From: Eulemur rufifrons
Lineage: Eukaryota; Chordata; Mammalia; Primates; Lemuridae
Direction: 5' to 3'
DNA length: 64,000 nt
NCBI RefSeq assembly: GCF_041146395.1
Contig: NC_091002.1
Span: 10,534,501-10,598,500 of the forward strand
How positions within the stretch are numbered: the stretch's first letter is position 1; each line of letters opens with the position of its first letter. A program made the translations under genes and the position numbers. The notes beneath the pieces were generated by a model. The model was given only the letters and a program-made list of their open reading frames with translations, was not told the DNA's origin and did not search any database. Below, piece by piece: positions 11,022 to 24,041 of this stretch.

Positions 11022-14000
11022 CAGACTATATTTTTAGAGCCGTTATAGCTTCACAGACAAATTGGGCAGAAGGCACAGAGAGTTCCTGTATATCTGGTGT
11101 TCCCGTCCACATGCAGTCTCCCCCACTATTACAATTTTACACCAGAGTAGTACATTTATTACATTCAATGTAGCTACATTGACACATCATTATCACCCAA
11201 AGTCCATAGTTTACATGAGGGTTCACTCTAGGTGTTACTTGTTTTACAGATTTTGACAAATATATAATGCCATGTATCCACTATTGTAGTATCAAACAAA
11301 ATAGTTTATCTGCCCTAAAAATCCTGTGTTCCACTTACTTGTTCCTCCCTCCCCCAAGCCATGGTTGGAATCATACTATATGTAGTTTTTTCAGATTGGC
11401 TTATTTCACTTAGTAACATGTATTTAATATTCTTTCATGTCTTTTCATGGCTTAATCACTCATTTCTTTTTAGTGTTGAATAATGTTCCATTGCTTGGAT
11501 GTACTACAGTTTTTTTATCTGTTCATCAGTATTGAAGGACATCTTGGTTTCTTCCCAGTTTTGGCAATTATGAATAAAGCTGGATTAAGTACTGGTGGAC
11601 ATAAATTTTCAACTTATTTGGGTAAATACCAAGGAGTGAAATTGCTGGGTCATATGGTAAAAGTGCATTTAATTTTATAAGAAATTGCTAAACTATCTTA
11701 CAAAGTGGCTGTACCATTTTGCATTCCCACCAACAATGAATGAGAGTTCCTGTTGGTCCACATCTTTGTCAGCATTTGGTGTTTTCAGTGTTCTGGATTT
11801 TGGTCATTCTGATATGAGTTTAGTGGTATCTTGTTGTTTTAATTTGAAATTCCCTAATGACAAATGATGTCGAACACATTTTCATATGCATATTTGACAT
11901 CTGTGTGTCTTCTTTAGTGAGATATAGGTTTAGTGCTAATTTTAAATTTGGATTGTCTTCTTATTGTTGAGTTTTAAGGGTTGTTTACATATTTTGGACA
12001 ACAGTCCTTTATCAGATATGTCATTCCAGTCTGTGGCTTGTCTTCTTATTCTTTTGGCAATGCCATTTGCAGAGCAGATGTTTTTAATTTTAATGAATTC
12101 CCACTTATCAATTATTTCTTTCATGGATTGTGCCTTTGGTGACTCTGAAAAGTCATCATCATACCCAAGGTTCCCCTAGATTTTCTCCTACAGCTATCTT
12201 CTAGGATTTTTATAGTTTTGCATTTTACATTTAGGTAATAACTACATTTGTGCTAATTTTTATGAAATGTGTAAGGTCTATGACTAGATTTAAGTAAATG
12301 TCCAGTTTTTCTAGCACCATTTGTTGAAAAGATTATCCTTTCTCCATTGAATTGTCCTTTCTCTTTGCCAAAGATCAGTTAGTTGACTATGTTTACATGA
12401 GTCTATTTCTAAGCTCTATATTCTGTTCCACTGATCTATTTGTGTATTCTTTTGCCAATACTGCACTGTCTTGATTATTTAGGCTTATATTATCTTAAAG
12501 TCAGATATTTTCACTCCCCATTATTGTCCCCTAATATTGTGTTGGCTATTCTGGGTCTTTTGCCTCTCCAGAAATTACTAGAGTTGGTTTCTTGATATCC
12601 ACAAAATAGCTTCTTGGAATTTAGATTGGGTTTGCATTGAAACTGTAGAGCAAGCTGGAAAGAACTGACATCTTGACAATATTTGAGTCTTTCTATCCAT
12701 GAAAATGAAATATATTTCCATTTATTTAGTACTTCAACCTCTTTCATCAGAGTTTTTTTAGTTTTCCTCATATAGTTCCTGTACATATTTTGTTAAACTT
12801 ATGTTTAAGTATTTTATTTTTTTGAGTACTATGTAAATGGTATGGTATCTGTAGTGATGTCCTTTCTTTAATTTATGATATTAGTAATTTGTGTCTTCTC
12901 TTTTTTCTTCATTAGCTAGGCTAGAGGCTTATCAATTTTACTTACTTTTTTAAAGAGCTAAATTTGAGTTTCATTGATCTTCTCTATAGATTTCCTGTTT
13001 TCAATTTCATTGATTTTTATGCCCTAATTTTTATTATTTCTTTTCTTCTGCTTAGTTTGGATTTAATTTGTTCTTCTTTTTGTAGTTTACTAAGAAAGAA
13101 GCTTAAATTATCAATTTTAGATCTTTCTTCTTTTCTAATAAATGCATTCAATGTTATAAATTTCCCCCTTATGACTGATTTTGCTGTATCCCACAAATTT
13201 TGATATGTTGTATTTTTATTTTCATTTAGTTCAAAATATTTAAAAATTTCTCCTTTGATCTAGATGTTATTAATATTTGAAAGTATGTTATTTAATCTCT
13301 ATCTGTTATTTAATCTCTATTTCGGAATTTTCCAGATATCTTTCTGTTATTGATTTCTAGTTTAATTTCACTGTAGTCTAATAGTAGGCACTGTATGATT
13401 TCCATTCTTTTAAATTTTTAAAACATATTTTATGGTTCATAATATGATCTATTTGGGTGAATGTTTCACATGAGTGTAAGAAGAATGCATATTATTTTGT
13501 TGTTGGATGAAGTATTCAATATAGATTTTAATTATATTCCATAGTTTGATGGTGCTGATGGAGTCAACTATGCCCTTGATGAATGTATCTGTCCATTCTG
13601 ATAGAGGGGCATTGAAGTCACCAACTATAATAATGAATTCATCTCTTTCTCCTTGAAGTTCTATGAGATTTTGCCTCACATATTTTGACTCTCTGTTAAG
13701 TGCATACACATTAAGGGTTTTTATGTCTTCTTGGATAACTGACTGTTTTATCATTATTTAATAGCCCTCCTTATCCTTGATAACTTTCCTTGCTCTGATG
13801 TCTGATGTATCTGAAATTCATATAGTTAATCCAGCTTTCTTTTGATTAGTGTTAGTGTAATATATGTTTCTCTATCCCTTCACTTTTAATCTGCATGTGT
13901 CTTTATGTTTAAAGTCAGTTTCTTGTAGACATCAAATATCTGAGTCTTGTTTTTTGATCCACTCTGACAATCTCTGTCTTTCAATTGGTTTATCTAGATC

Positions 14001-16280
14001 GTTGACATTTGAAGTGGTTACTGATATAGTTGGATCAATGTCTACCGTACTTGTTACTGTTTTCTATTCATTGCTCTTGTTCTCTATTCCTATTTTTTGT
14101 CTTCTACTCTTTTTCTTCCTTTTGTGATTTTATGAATAGTTAAGCATTTTATATAATTATATTTTCCCTCCATTCTAAGCATATCAGTTATGAGTTTTTG
14201 TTAGTGGTTGCCTTAGAGTTTGCAATATATGTTTACAGCTAATCCAAGTCCATACTCAAATAACACTGTACTACTTCATAGGCAGTGCAAGTACCTTAGC
14301 ATAACAAAATATTCCTAACTCTTCCCTCTTTCTCTTGTATCACTGATGTCATTTATTTCACTTATACATAAGTATAAGCATATATATAACAATATATAGA
14401 GAGTTATTGTTATTATTTTGAACAAACTGTTATATGTTAGATTAATTAAAATAAGAAAATAAAAGTTTTGATTTTATCTTCACTCATCCTTCTTTGATGC
14501 TTTTCCTTTCTTTATGTGGATCCAAATTTCTGATCTGTATCATTTTCCTTCTGTCCTTTACGAGGCTTCGAGATTTCTCGCAAGGAAGTTTTACTTTCAA
14601 CAGATTCTGTCAGTTTTTGTTTGTCTGAGAAAGTCTTTATTTCTCTTTTACTTTTAAAGGAGAATTTCACAGGGTACAGAAGCCTAGGTGAGTTGTGTTT
14701 TGTTTTGTTTTGTTTTGTTTTTTTTTACCAGCACTTTAAATATTTCACTCCACTCTTGTCTTGCTTACATGGTTTCGGAGGAGACGTTTTATGTAATTTT
14801 TTTCTCTACTTCTACATAGGTAAGGTGTTTGTTCTCCCTCTGGCTTTTCTGAAGATTTTTTTTCTTGAATATAACACTCCTAGGTGTAGTTTTGGGTATT
14901 TAATCTGAATAGAGTTCTCTGAGTTTTCTGGATCTGTGGTTTGGTGTCTGACATTAATTTGAGGGAAATTCTCAGTCATTATTGCTTCAAATATTTTTGC
15001 TATTCCTTTTTCTTTTCTTTCTGATATTTCCATTAGAAGCTTATTACAACTTTTGTAGTTCACAGTTCTTGAGTATTCTGTTCCATCTTCTTTCAGGCTT
15101 TTTTCTTTTTGGTTTTCCATTTTGTGAGTTTCTACTGACATATGCTCAAGCTCAGAGATTCTTTCATCTGTAAGTCCAGTCTACTAATGAGCCCGTCAAA
15201 GGTATTCCTCATTTTGGTTACAGTGTTTTTGATCTCTAGCTTTTCTTTTTTGATCATTTCTTAGAATTTCTGCCTCTCTGCTTGCATTGCCTATCTATAC
15301 TTACATGCTTTCTACTTTATCCATTAGAACTCTTACCATATTAATTATACTCATTTTAAATTCCCAGTCTGATAAGTCTTATATCCTTGCCATATCTAAG
15401 TCTGGGTTTGATGCATGCACTGTCTCTTCAAACTGTTTTATTTTATTCATTCATTAATTTTTGCCTTTTAGCATGCTATCCAATTTTTTCTTGATAGCTG
15501 GGCATTAGGTAGTGGTTAAATGGAACTGTATAAAGGGCCTTCAGTAGCACAATGGTAAGGTGTGGGGTGGGAGGAAAGCATTCTGCAGTTCTGTGATTAG
15601 ATCTCAGCATTGCAGTGAGCCTATACCTCTGACCTATGAACTTCCCAAGTGCTTCTTAGTCCCTGCTCCCCCTGTGCCTTAGGTGTGACCAAATATCTAC
15701 AGTTGGCTAGAGTTTGGCATTTCTCTTTTACCAGGTCAGTTGGCCTCTGATAAAAACCCCAATATTTTAGGCTCTGAGAAAATAGTTTCTTTTCGGGACA
15801 GACATTGCTAAGAACAAAATGCATTGACATGTTTCAAAATGGTTCCTTTCCCCCATCTCTGTTGCAAGTATGAAGGGATTTTTCTCCAATTTTCACTGTG
15901 AAACCCTGGTAGAGCATCTGGGAAGAAAATTTACAAAAGTGTGTATGTCAGTGGTTCCTATGACCCTCTCCACCCTGAGTTTTTAACTCTCAGACTTGTC
16001 TACTCTCAGTCCCCAGCAATTCTAGCAATATGTGCATTACACACTTCAGTCTTTCTTACCCCACTATTTGCTCCCTCATAGGTTTCTGCTCAGGGGTTTC
16101 TGCTTTGGTGAAGTTGTGATTTTCTGTATTTGCCTATCTGTCTCTTTAATTTGGGGGACAATAGTTTGCCCTCTAATGAAAGAGTTGTTGATTTTTCAGT
16201 TGGCTCAGCTTTTTACTTAGTAAGACAGAATAATGACTTCCAGGTTCCTTATATGCTAGACCACAAACTGGAAGTCCATT
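11022..16280 (-). mobile_element. L1 (old L1M-class), minus strand, 3' end through ORF2, ORF1 and 5' region, internally deleted
   Basis: On the minus strand the order is L1 5'-region text (about 16280-15500), an ORF1 RNA-binding-domain piece (15141-14812, containing 'AKIFEAIMTENFPQI'), inter-ORF text, an ORF2 endonuclease piece (13754-13449, containing 'IIVGDFNAPLSEWTD'), degenerate ORF2 C-terminal text (12124-11942, 'WEFIKIKNICSANGIAKR'), and a 3' end near 11022. The distance between the endonuclease piece and the C-terminus is about 2 kb shorter than in intact L1, so part of the reverse-transcriptase region is missing. A (TTTTG)n expansion lies at 14696-14722. Confidence 0.8.
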
Positions 16281-16329
16281 TCTATACAAACTTAAGAATC
16301 AACTTGTTAACATATGTAAAAAAGCAGCT

Positions 16330-19320
16330 AGAATTTTGACAGATATTGTATTTAATCTGTGTATATCAATTGAAAGATTATTGCCATTTTAGCAATATCA
16401 GGTATTCCAATCCATGAACACAGTATCTTTCCATTTTTTTTTAGATCTCCTTTAACTTTTTCAATGATGTTTTGCAGGTTTCAGTGCACTTTTTGTTAAA
16501 TTTATTCCTAAATGTTTAATTCATTTTTATACTATTATAAATGGAAGTGATTTCTTTCTTACATGTATTTTCATTGAGGATATTCTGTTCTATTTGCAAG
16601 TCTGTTCAGTGTTTTTATCAGTAAGGTGTTGAATTTTTTGAATGCTTTTTCAGCATCACTAAAGATCATCATGTGGTTTTTGTCCCTTATTCTATTAATA
16701 TACAGTATAATTGGTTTATTTCTATATATTTAATTTCCACTTGCTTATGGAGTTTAATCCTTTTTCTATGTTGCTAGATTCAGTTTGTAAATATTTTGTT
16801 GGGGATTTTTCATCTATATTTATAAATGATATCAGTCTGTAGTTTTCTTTCTTATGAGGTCATTGGTTTGGGGATCAGAAAAATACTGATTCAAAGAATT
16901 AGTTGGAAAGTACTCCCTCCTCTTCTATTTTTAGAAGAGTTAGTGAAGAATTAGTGTTAATTCTTCTTTAATCATTTGGTATAATTCATCAGTGAAGCCA
17001 TCTAGTACTGAGCTGTTCTTTGTGAGATTTTGGATTACTATTTTTATCTCTTGTTATAGGTATGTTCAGATATTGTATTTCTTCTTGAGTCAGTTTTGGT
17101 CATTCATGTTTTTCATGAATTTGTCCATTTCATCTAAGTTATCTATTTTTTTGGTATCCATGAATTTTTTTCATATTATTCTATTATAATCTTATTTTTG
17201 TGTTTGCTAAAATTCTTAATTTGAGCCTTTTGTCTTGTTTTCTGCATCAGTCTTGCTAAAGGTTTGTCAATTTCATTGATGTTTTCGGAGAATCAACTTC
17301 TGGTTTCATTGATTTTTTTCCTATTTTTTTCTATTTTCTATTTCACTATTTCTACTTCAATCTTTATTCTTTCCTTCCTCTGCTAGCTTTTTTGTACTTT
17401 GCTTTTCTTCTTCTTCTTTTTTTTTTGTAGCTTATTATAATGTGCCTAGCTGTGGATCTATTTGTATTTATATTATTTGAAGTATCTTGAGTTCTTGGAA
17501 GTATAGATTGATGTTTTAATCAAATTTGGAAAATTTTTGATCTTTATTTCGTCAAATATTCTTTCCAGTTATTTTTCTGGTCTCCATTTGGGACTTCTAT
17601 TGTGTATATGTTGCTATGCTTGATGGTGTCCCACAGGTCTAGGAGGCTGTGTTCATTTTCCTCCATCCTCTTTTATTTCTATTTCTCAGACCACATAGTC
17701 TCAATTGATCTATCTTCAAGTTTTTTGATGCTTTCTTCTGCCTGCTCAAATCTGCTTCTGATAAACTCTAGCTAATTTTAGCTATTGTCTCATCAACTAC
17801 AGAGTTTCTACTTGTTTTATTTTTTTAATAGTTTCTATCTTTTTATTGATAGTTTCTATTTGATAAGGTATTGTTCTTATACATTTTTTGACATGGTTTC
17901 TTTAGTTTTTTGGACATATTTAAAATATCTGATTTAAAGTCTTTGTCTAGTGTGTCTAATATCTGGGCTTCCTCAGGGACAGTGTTTATTAACTTTGTTG
18001 TGTTTGTTGTCATGGGCCATATTTTTTTGTTTCTTTGTATGTCTTGTAAATTTTGTCGAAAATTGAACATCTTAAGTAACATAACACAAGTCTGAAAATC
18101 ATATTCTTCCCCTTTCTTAGGATTTGTTGTTGTTGCTATTTTTTTCAGTGAGTTTTCTGAACTAATTCTTTAATGTCTGCATTCTTTGTCATGTGGGGCC
18201 ACTGAAATCTCTGCTTGTACAGTTTATTGGTCTGCTATTACTGAAAAGAGATTTTCTTAAAAACCTGGAGCCAAACTTTTTTGCCACAGAACTTAGTGTG
18301 TTTATATTGGAGCATACATTCACACTCAGCTAGGCAGATCACGACCCTGTCTTAGCTTTCTCTTCCTATTTGCACAGAGCCTCAATTCAGTCAGAGGTGA
18401 GAGTTTAGGGCCTTCTCAAGTCTTTCCTTAGCATGTACATAGTGCTGGGCATGCACACAGCCCCACATATGTGTGTGGCTTTCTATATTCCCATAAATGT
18501 TATGAGTTTTCAAAGTTCCCTATGGACATCTCATTCTCCAGTTTTTACTTTTAAGCTTTTTGGTTAACCTGCTATTTATTCCATCTGTTGTTCACTGCCT
18601 CAGGCATGATGTTCTCTGTTCTTACTTAGTTTCAGCCATTTTTATTGAATAAATACTCTCCAGATTGATGAAAATCTTTGGTTAATTTTCAGAGTCCTGG
18701 CTGAGCACAGTGGCTCATGCCTGTAATCCTAGCACTCTGGGAGGACAAGGCAGGAGGATACTCGAGGTCAGGAGTTCAAGAACAGCCTGAGCAAGAGCAA
18801 CACCCTGTCTCTACTAAAAATAGAAAAATTAGCTGGACATGATGTTGTGTTCCTGTAGTCACAGCTACTTGGGAGGCTGAGGCAGGAGGATCGCTTGAGC
18901 CCAGAAGTTTGAGGTTTCAGTGAGCTATGATGATACCACTGCACTCTACCCAGGGCAACAGAGTAAGACTCTGTCTCGAAAAACATTTTTTTTTCTCAGA
19001 GTTCTGAAAAATTGATTCTGAGAATTTTCCTCAATGTTCTCACTGCTGTTATGGAGGGAAAGATTTTTGGACATACTTTACCATCCCTCTGCTCTTGGAA
19101 GTTTGAACAACCAGTGAGACATCTTCCATATGAGATTTTGCAGCACAGAAGAATGATCATGTACCATGACGATGGTTGCCTTAATGGGACCTCACAAAGA
19201 TCCAAAGCCTTCAGGCCTGTGATCACCAGGGGAGAGGTCAGCAATGTGCTCTTCCCAGAAAGCTGGAATTCCCTGATAACTGTATGTCACTGTGAATGAT
19301 GATGTGGTAATTCTTTACCT
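16330..19320 (-). mobile_element. L1 (old) second minus-strand unit, split by an Alu
   Basis: Plus-strand text at 16340-17330 is the reverse complement of the ORF2 reverse-transcriptase and C-terminal region ('aatgctttttcagcatca', 'tcagtgaagccatctagta'). At 17843-18082 the minus strand encodes ORF1-type N-terminal text ('LDTLDKDFKSDILNMSKKL'). About 18100-18698 and 19006-19320 resemble the L1 5' region, interrupted by the Alu at 18699-18984. The endonuclease part is missing. Confidence 0.75.
18699..18984 (+). mobile_element. Alu (dimeric, strepsirrhine-type)
   Basis: A full-length dimeric Alu: left arm from 'ggctgagcacagtggctcat', central linker 'tctctactaaaaatagaaaa', and right arm with 'gctatgatgataccactgca'. 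Flanking imperfect duplications 'attttcagagtcct' (18685-18698) and 'ttttctcagagttct' (18991-19005) mark insertion into the older L1. There is only a short A-tail. Confidence 0.93.
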
Positions 19321-19732
19321 TAGAGAGAGGAAAGAAATTGGTGTTTTTTGTAAGTGAAATAATGAAGGCACCTGGAAATTGTGACATTCTTCTAATCCTA
19401 CATATCAGAGAAAATGCTGGAATTAGCTCCTGGTTCCTTTGGGCTTTGGTTTGGCAGAATATTTACTCACCGTTCTGGAACTGGGGATTGTTGCTTAGTA
19501 AGGAATAGAAGGGGTTTGCTGTATGAACAAGAAGCCTTTGTTGTAACTTCAGTGTATCCGAGGATTCTCTTAAACACACAGAGAGCATAATGCTTGTTTT
19601 AAGAATAAAATAAACAAAACACCTTTGAACCATGACATTCTGAAGTTGATGGTCACCAATAGCACCCAATAGGTCTGACAAAGGATTTCTTCATGAAACC
19701 CACGTCAAGTAATCAAAGACTAAACTTGTCTC
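19321..19732. other. Intergenic DNA, nothing recognised
   Basis: No coding exon or assignable repeat was seen. Confidence 0.45.
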
Positions 19733-20463
19733 CATAGTTGGGGTGAAGGGAAAACTTCCCCTTTGCCTTTGGAAGGTTCTCTGAAAAATCAACTCCATAA
19801 AGCAGATTAATAAGAGAAAAGTTATCAAATTTATTTTAACATGTATACACAGAAACTCCCAGAAAATGAAGATTCAACTCCCCAGCAGGGTTCAGAAGAG
19901 TATGTGCCTTTCTGATTATGGGAGGGGAAAAGAGGAATTCTGTCCAGGGGCAATAAGGAATTACTAGGGAGGATCAATGGATGGGGAACAAAGATTAACT
20001 GGTAAATGGTTCCTTTTGGAATTTAATGAGTCTGAGAAATGGGACATTATCTTCCCCCCCCTTTTTTTAAATTTTCTATATTTACATTCACAGGTCAGTG
20101 TATGTAACTCAAACTCCTGGGCTCTGTTCACTGGCTGGCACGGTGGCTCATGGCTGTAATCCTAGCACTCTCGGAGGCCAAGGCTGGAGGATCACTTGAG
20201 CTCCAGAATTTGAGACCAACCTGCGCAAGAGTGAGACCCCATCTCTACTAAAAATAGAAAAGTTAGTTTCTACTGAAAAAACAACAACAACAACAACAAC
20301 AACAAACAGATAAATAAGCTGGGCATCGTGGCATGCACCTGCAGTCCCAGCTACTCGGGAGGCTGAGGGAGGAGGATCACCTGAGCCCAGGAGTTTGAGG
20401 TTGCTATAAGCTATGATGACACCACTGCAGTCTACCCAAGGTGACAGAGCAAGACTGTGTCTC

Positions 20464-20494
<31 letters not shown>

Positions 20495-20715
20495 ATTGAG
20501 GTGTGGTTACATTCCTGGTCTTACGAGAAGGGGAAAAATTGTTCTCATAGGCGGGTCTGGATCTCAGGCAGATAAAGAAACTTCAATGATTTTAGGAGAG
20601 TTGGTGGTGGTTGGGGGAAGGTCAGAGAGACCTTGAGGCTTTTTTAGTCAGTCCAGCATATCAAAATGCCATATTTTGGGATAAAAAATATTTCTAATTT
20701 CCTTTACTACCAAAG
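19733..20715 (-). repeat. Possible solitary old LTR, split by an Alu
   Basis: Text before (19733-20130) and after (20491-20715) the Alu reads like one continuous mammalian LTR-type repeat: 'ggaaggttctctgaaaaatc', 'atttattttaacatgtatac' and 'atgccatattttgggataaa'. I cannot name the family, and no internal retroviral genes are present. The strand is a guess. Confidence 0.4.
20133..20490 (+). mobile_element. Alu (dimeric, strepsirrhine-type) with CAA microsatellite in the linker and A27 tail
   Basis: A complete Alu beginning 'ggctggcacggtggctca'. The middle A-rich linker has expanded into a (CAA)n microsatellite at 20278-20306. The right arm carries 'gctatgatgacaccactgca', the strepsirrhine-type form. 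The tail is an uninterrupted run of 27 A at 20464-20490, which suggests a comparatively young insertion. Confidence 0.94.
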
Positions 20716-21449
20716 GTTTTGTTAATACTAATAAAATGTGGATAATTTAAAAATAAAAAATGCAATCTTTTTGATTAAAAGTAGCTGTCTCAGCTTGATT
20801 TATTTTCTTTGCTAACAGTAAGTTTGATACATAGACAGTTGTATGGCTTTTCCACTCTGAATGGCACCCTGGTTCTTTTAAAGACAGACATAATCAAGTT
20901 CTATAACCTTCCACTCCTTGCCTGGGAGATTCATACCTGTGGATAGGGAGTCTTATCCATAGGAGATGAGAAGGTGTTGAAGGTGAGTGCTGCACTGACA
21001 AGCAGCTCCCTGGAACACCAGGATGGGATGGAAATACAACCTGCAGAGGGTCCCTTCTGCTTTCCTCTCCCGCCCATCACTGTTTATTGTGTGAACACAG
21101 CTTCCTTCTCTCCTCAAATTCCCAGCCCATTCACACACACTCACATCTCCTCTAGTAGCCATTCAATGCTTCAGGAAAATGGCAAGTAACTTGCCAATGA
21201 GACAGTTGAATACCGCAGTAATCATGGCTGTAGACAAGATCCATCTGTGGATGCCCAAATTAGTGTGTGAAATTTTGAGGAGAAAGAAAATTTGCACTAT
21301 TTCAAAAACTCTACCCCCAAATACTAATTCCAAGTGATCAAGGTTAACATCACCAGTAGTAAGACACACTGAGGTCACAAATGCTGTGGTGTGGAGCACT
21401 GAGAAGGACATGGTGTGGCTTCAATGCCCAAAATGCATAAACTCATGCA
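20716..21449. other. Intergenic DNA, nothing recognised
   Basis: Mixed-composition unique sequence. The short open frames show no recognisable protein. Confidence 0.45.
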
Positions 21450-21856
21450 AATCACGAGAATATATCAGACAAACTTAAATTGAGGGGCATTTTGTGAAAT
21501 AAACCATCAGTATTCTTCAAAAGTGTCAAAGTCATGAAAGACAAGGAAAGACTGAAGAATTGTCACAGATTGGAGGAGAGTAAGGAGAAACAGTATCTAA
21601 ATGCAATGTGGGATCCTCCATAGTGATACTGGAGTAGGAAAAGGACAGTAGAAGAAAAAATGATGAAACTTGAATGAAGTCTGTAGTTTAGTTAGTAATA
21701 TTATACTTATGTTAGTTTCAAAGTTCTCATTATCTTACTATGCATACCCAAGATGATAACATTAGGAGAAGATCCATGAGGGGCCTACTGGAACTCTCTG
21801 CACTAGTTGCACAACTTTCTGTAAGTCTAAAATTAACTCAAAATAAAAAGTTAAAC
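21450..21856 (+). mobile_element. L1M 3' UTR fragment
   Basis: Characteristic tail text: 'cttcaaaagtgtcaaagtca', 'gacaaggaaagactgaagaa', 'agtctgtagtttagttag', 'aactctctgcactagttg', ending 'ctcaaaataaaaagtt'. A 24-bp tandem duplication ('tttcattcctttaataattt' type) follows at 21891-21938. Confidence 0.75.
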
Positions 21857-22479
21857 AAAAATTGTTATACCCAATCTTTAACATCTAAATTTTTCATTCC
21901 TTTAATAATTTTTATTTTCATTCCTTTAGTAATTTTTGCCATTTTACTAAAAAACTTGATATTTTTGGACATGATATTTTAATGAGAACATGACTAATGC
22001 AGACTATGATAGGATCCCTTTGGAAAAATGAAAAGGATTATAACACAGTGTTCTCAAATTCTCATGATGCTTTTTCAGAGTTTACGTTACACTTTGTTTT
22101 GTGTTTAAAGTGCACTGGTGTTGTCAAACTAACAGTTTACAACAGATATGAGATTGAACTTAGAAATTTTTTTTTTGAATATTATATGGAATGTAGTGTC
22201 TTGCTAGTCACAGCTAAATGTTTGATGCTATAGCTAGACTTACTATTCTTTAGGGACTTTGGAATCTATTGCTTGTAGATTACTTTAAATACTTAAAGAT
22301 TGGGAATTTGGTATTGTTGGTTTTTCATATTTAAGAAATGTTTAAAAGCAAGTGAGACATGGAATATTGAAAAACCAAATGGTACATGTAATCTTGAGTG
22401 TTATAACTTACACTTAGCTATAAATATGGGCAGTTATGAAGTCCTAGTCATCTTGTCTATGAGGAAGTATCAGCCAAAT

Positions 22480-22615
22480 CCATGCTTTTCCATCTTTAAT
22501 GTGCATAGGAATCTTCTGTGGATTTTGTTACAATGCAAAGTCTGTGATGGGGTTCTGCATTTCTAACAAACTCCCAGGTGATGCCATTTACTGCCGGTCC
22601 TTGCTGGTCCAGGGA
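22480..22615 (+). mobile_element. MER5A-like hAT-Charlie fragment
   Basis: The text 'gggttctgcatttctaacaa' and 'ctcccaggtgatgccattta' is the conserved 3' half of MER5A-type elements. It is a diverged fragment. Confidence 0.6.
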
Positions 22616-23329
22616 CAATATTTTGCATAGCAAGAACTTAAATGGCTGGGGAAAAAATGCTACCGATGAGTTCTGTCTACTTCAGTCATAAGGGACTTAA
22701 TTTTAAACAAGTGAAATATTCAAGTACCTAAAGGCAGTGCGGCTTGATAATAAAATTTGAGGAAATATCGCCAATGAAACAAACGCCAGAGACAGGACGT
22801 GCTGCAAGAGACACACCATTCATCTTAGTGTCAGCTATTGCCTGAGTGGAAATGTGGAAAGAAAAGAGACTGGATTCAGTCACAGATTAAGCTGAGCCAG
22901 TTGAGGACAAGTAGGGATCGCCTTTTAGGGGCGCAGAGATCCCGCAGGAGGATGTTTGCCACTGCCGCCAGGGGGCGCACCACCACAGCTTTCCAGGAGG
23001 ACAGCGTCTGAACTGAGTCACCCCGGCTGGTCACCTGCTGGATAAAATGAGGAAAAGGGACAGATACAGAGTGGGGCCATCCCACTGACCTCTGGTCTCT
23101 CTGGTGACCGGGACTTGGCGATAGGTCATGTGTTTACAACGCTTAGGTTGTTAACAGCTGAGCTGGGCTCGAATTGAAGTGGATTCTGCAGTCAGATTCC
23201 AGGCCTTGGGCAAGAGGGGGTTGCTGTGATTATCCCCATGGCGATGACTAGGGCTGTCTAAAGTGCGAAAAGTTATCTCTGTCCTTTGGATATTTTGTAT
23301 TTTCAAAATGCTTCATTGATGTAGAACAT
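22616..23329. other. Unique DNA upstream of the gene, holding a CTCF-type site
   Basis: Repeat-poor sequence with locally raised GC around 22900-23060. The only feature I can support is the CTCF-type motif at 22963-22979. Confidence 0.5.
22963..22979 (+). promoter_or_regulatory. Candidate CTCF binding site
   Basis: The motif 'tgccgccagggggcgca' fits the CTCF core consensus (CCASYAGRGGGCRS) very closely, in forward orientation on the plus strand. It lies in unique sequence about 6.4 kb upstream of the start codon at 29345 and points toward that gene. CTCF sites in this position often anchor chromatin loops or insulate promoters. Occupancy cannot be told from sequence. Confidence 0.75.
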
Positions 23330-23445
23330 CCTTCCGAGGAAGGGTTGTTATCGTCTTCTCATCATCCGTGAGGAAACTGAGGCCCAGGGAAGACGTGGAC
23401 TACTGCACCTTAGATCTGGGGCCAAGTTAGAATCAGGAGTCCAGC
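23330..23445 (+). mobile_element. MIR SINE
   Basis: 'gaggaaactgaggcccaggg' followed by text equivalent to the MIR 3' part ('agaatcaggagtccagcttc'). Confidence 0.7.
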
Positions 23446-23719
23446 TTCCCGCTGTAGCCAGCCCAGGCCGACCACCCGGGTGGGCTGCTCCTCCCCTGCC
23501 AGCTCAGGGCTCCTGAGAACGGAGCCGCAGGGCACAGAACTCCAGCCAAGGCTGGGAGGAAAGGCTTCGCGGAGGGCAGGCCCGGGGGCCGACCTAGCCT
23601 TTTGCTCAATCCTGCCAAAGTCAAACCATGTCAATTCCTTTAACTTAAGTCAACTTGTCTTAACTGCTTACACATGAACAGATTCTTTTAATTTTTCTTT
23701 ATTTTTTTAAATTAAAAAT

Positions 23720-24041
23720 TAGGACATACTGATGGGAGAAAAATAATTTTAAAGCTATAGAACAGTATAAAAAGTGAAAGTCCCTCTTCATTCACTGATC
23801 CCCACCCCAGATCCTGAAATCCCACCTCCAGAAGTAATCATCTACATACATATAGAGAAAAGGAAAGAGAGAGAGAGGTACACAGATGATTTTGCTGAAC
23901 TTTACAAAAATGGGATTATACCATTCATACTGTGGCTTCTCTTTTTCACTGAAGATGTACTGTATGTACATCATGGCCTACAGGACGGAGGTTTGAAACT
24001 TAACAATGGTAAGACATTTCACAGATCTATTGTCTTGATTA
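23720..24041 (-). mobile_element. Old L1 3'-region fragment, minus strand
   Basis: Plus-strand text ('gtataaaaagtgaaagtccc', 'aatgggattataccattcat', 'ctctttttcactgaa') is the reverse complement of old L1 3' ends. It directly precedes the small retrocopy at 24058. Confidence 0.55.

Noticed and set aside
18768..18986. 72-codon minus-strand frame
   Set aside because: It is the antisense reading of the Alu at 18699-18984.
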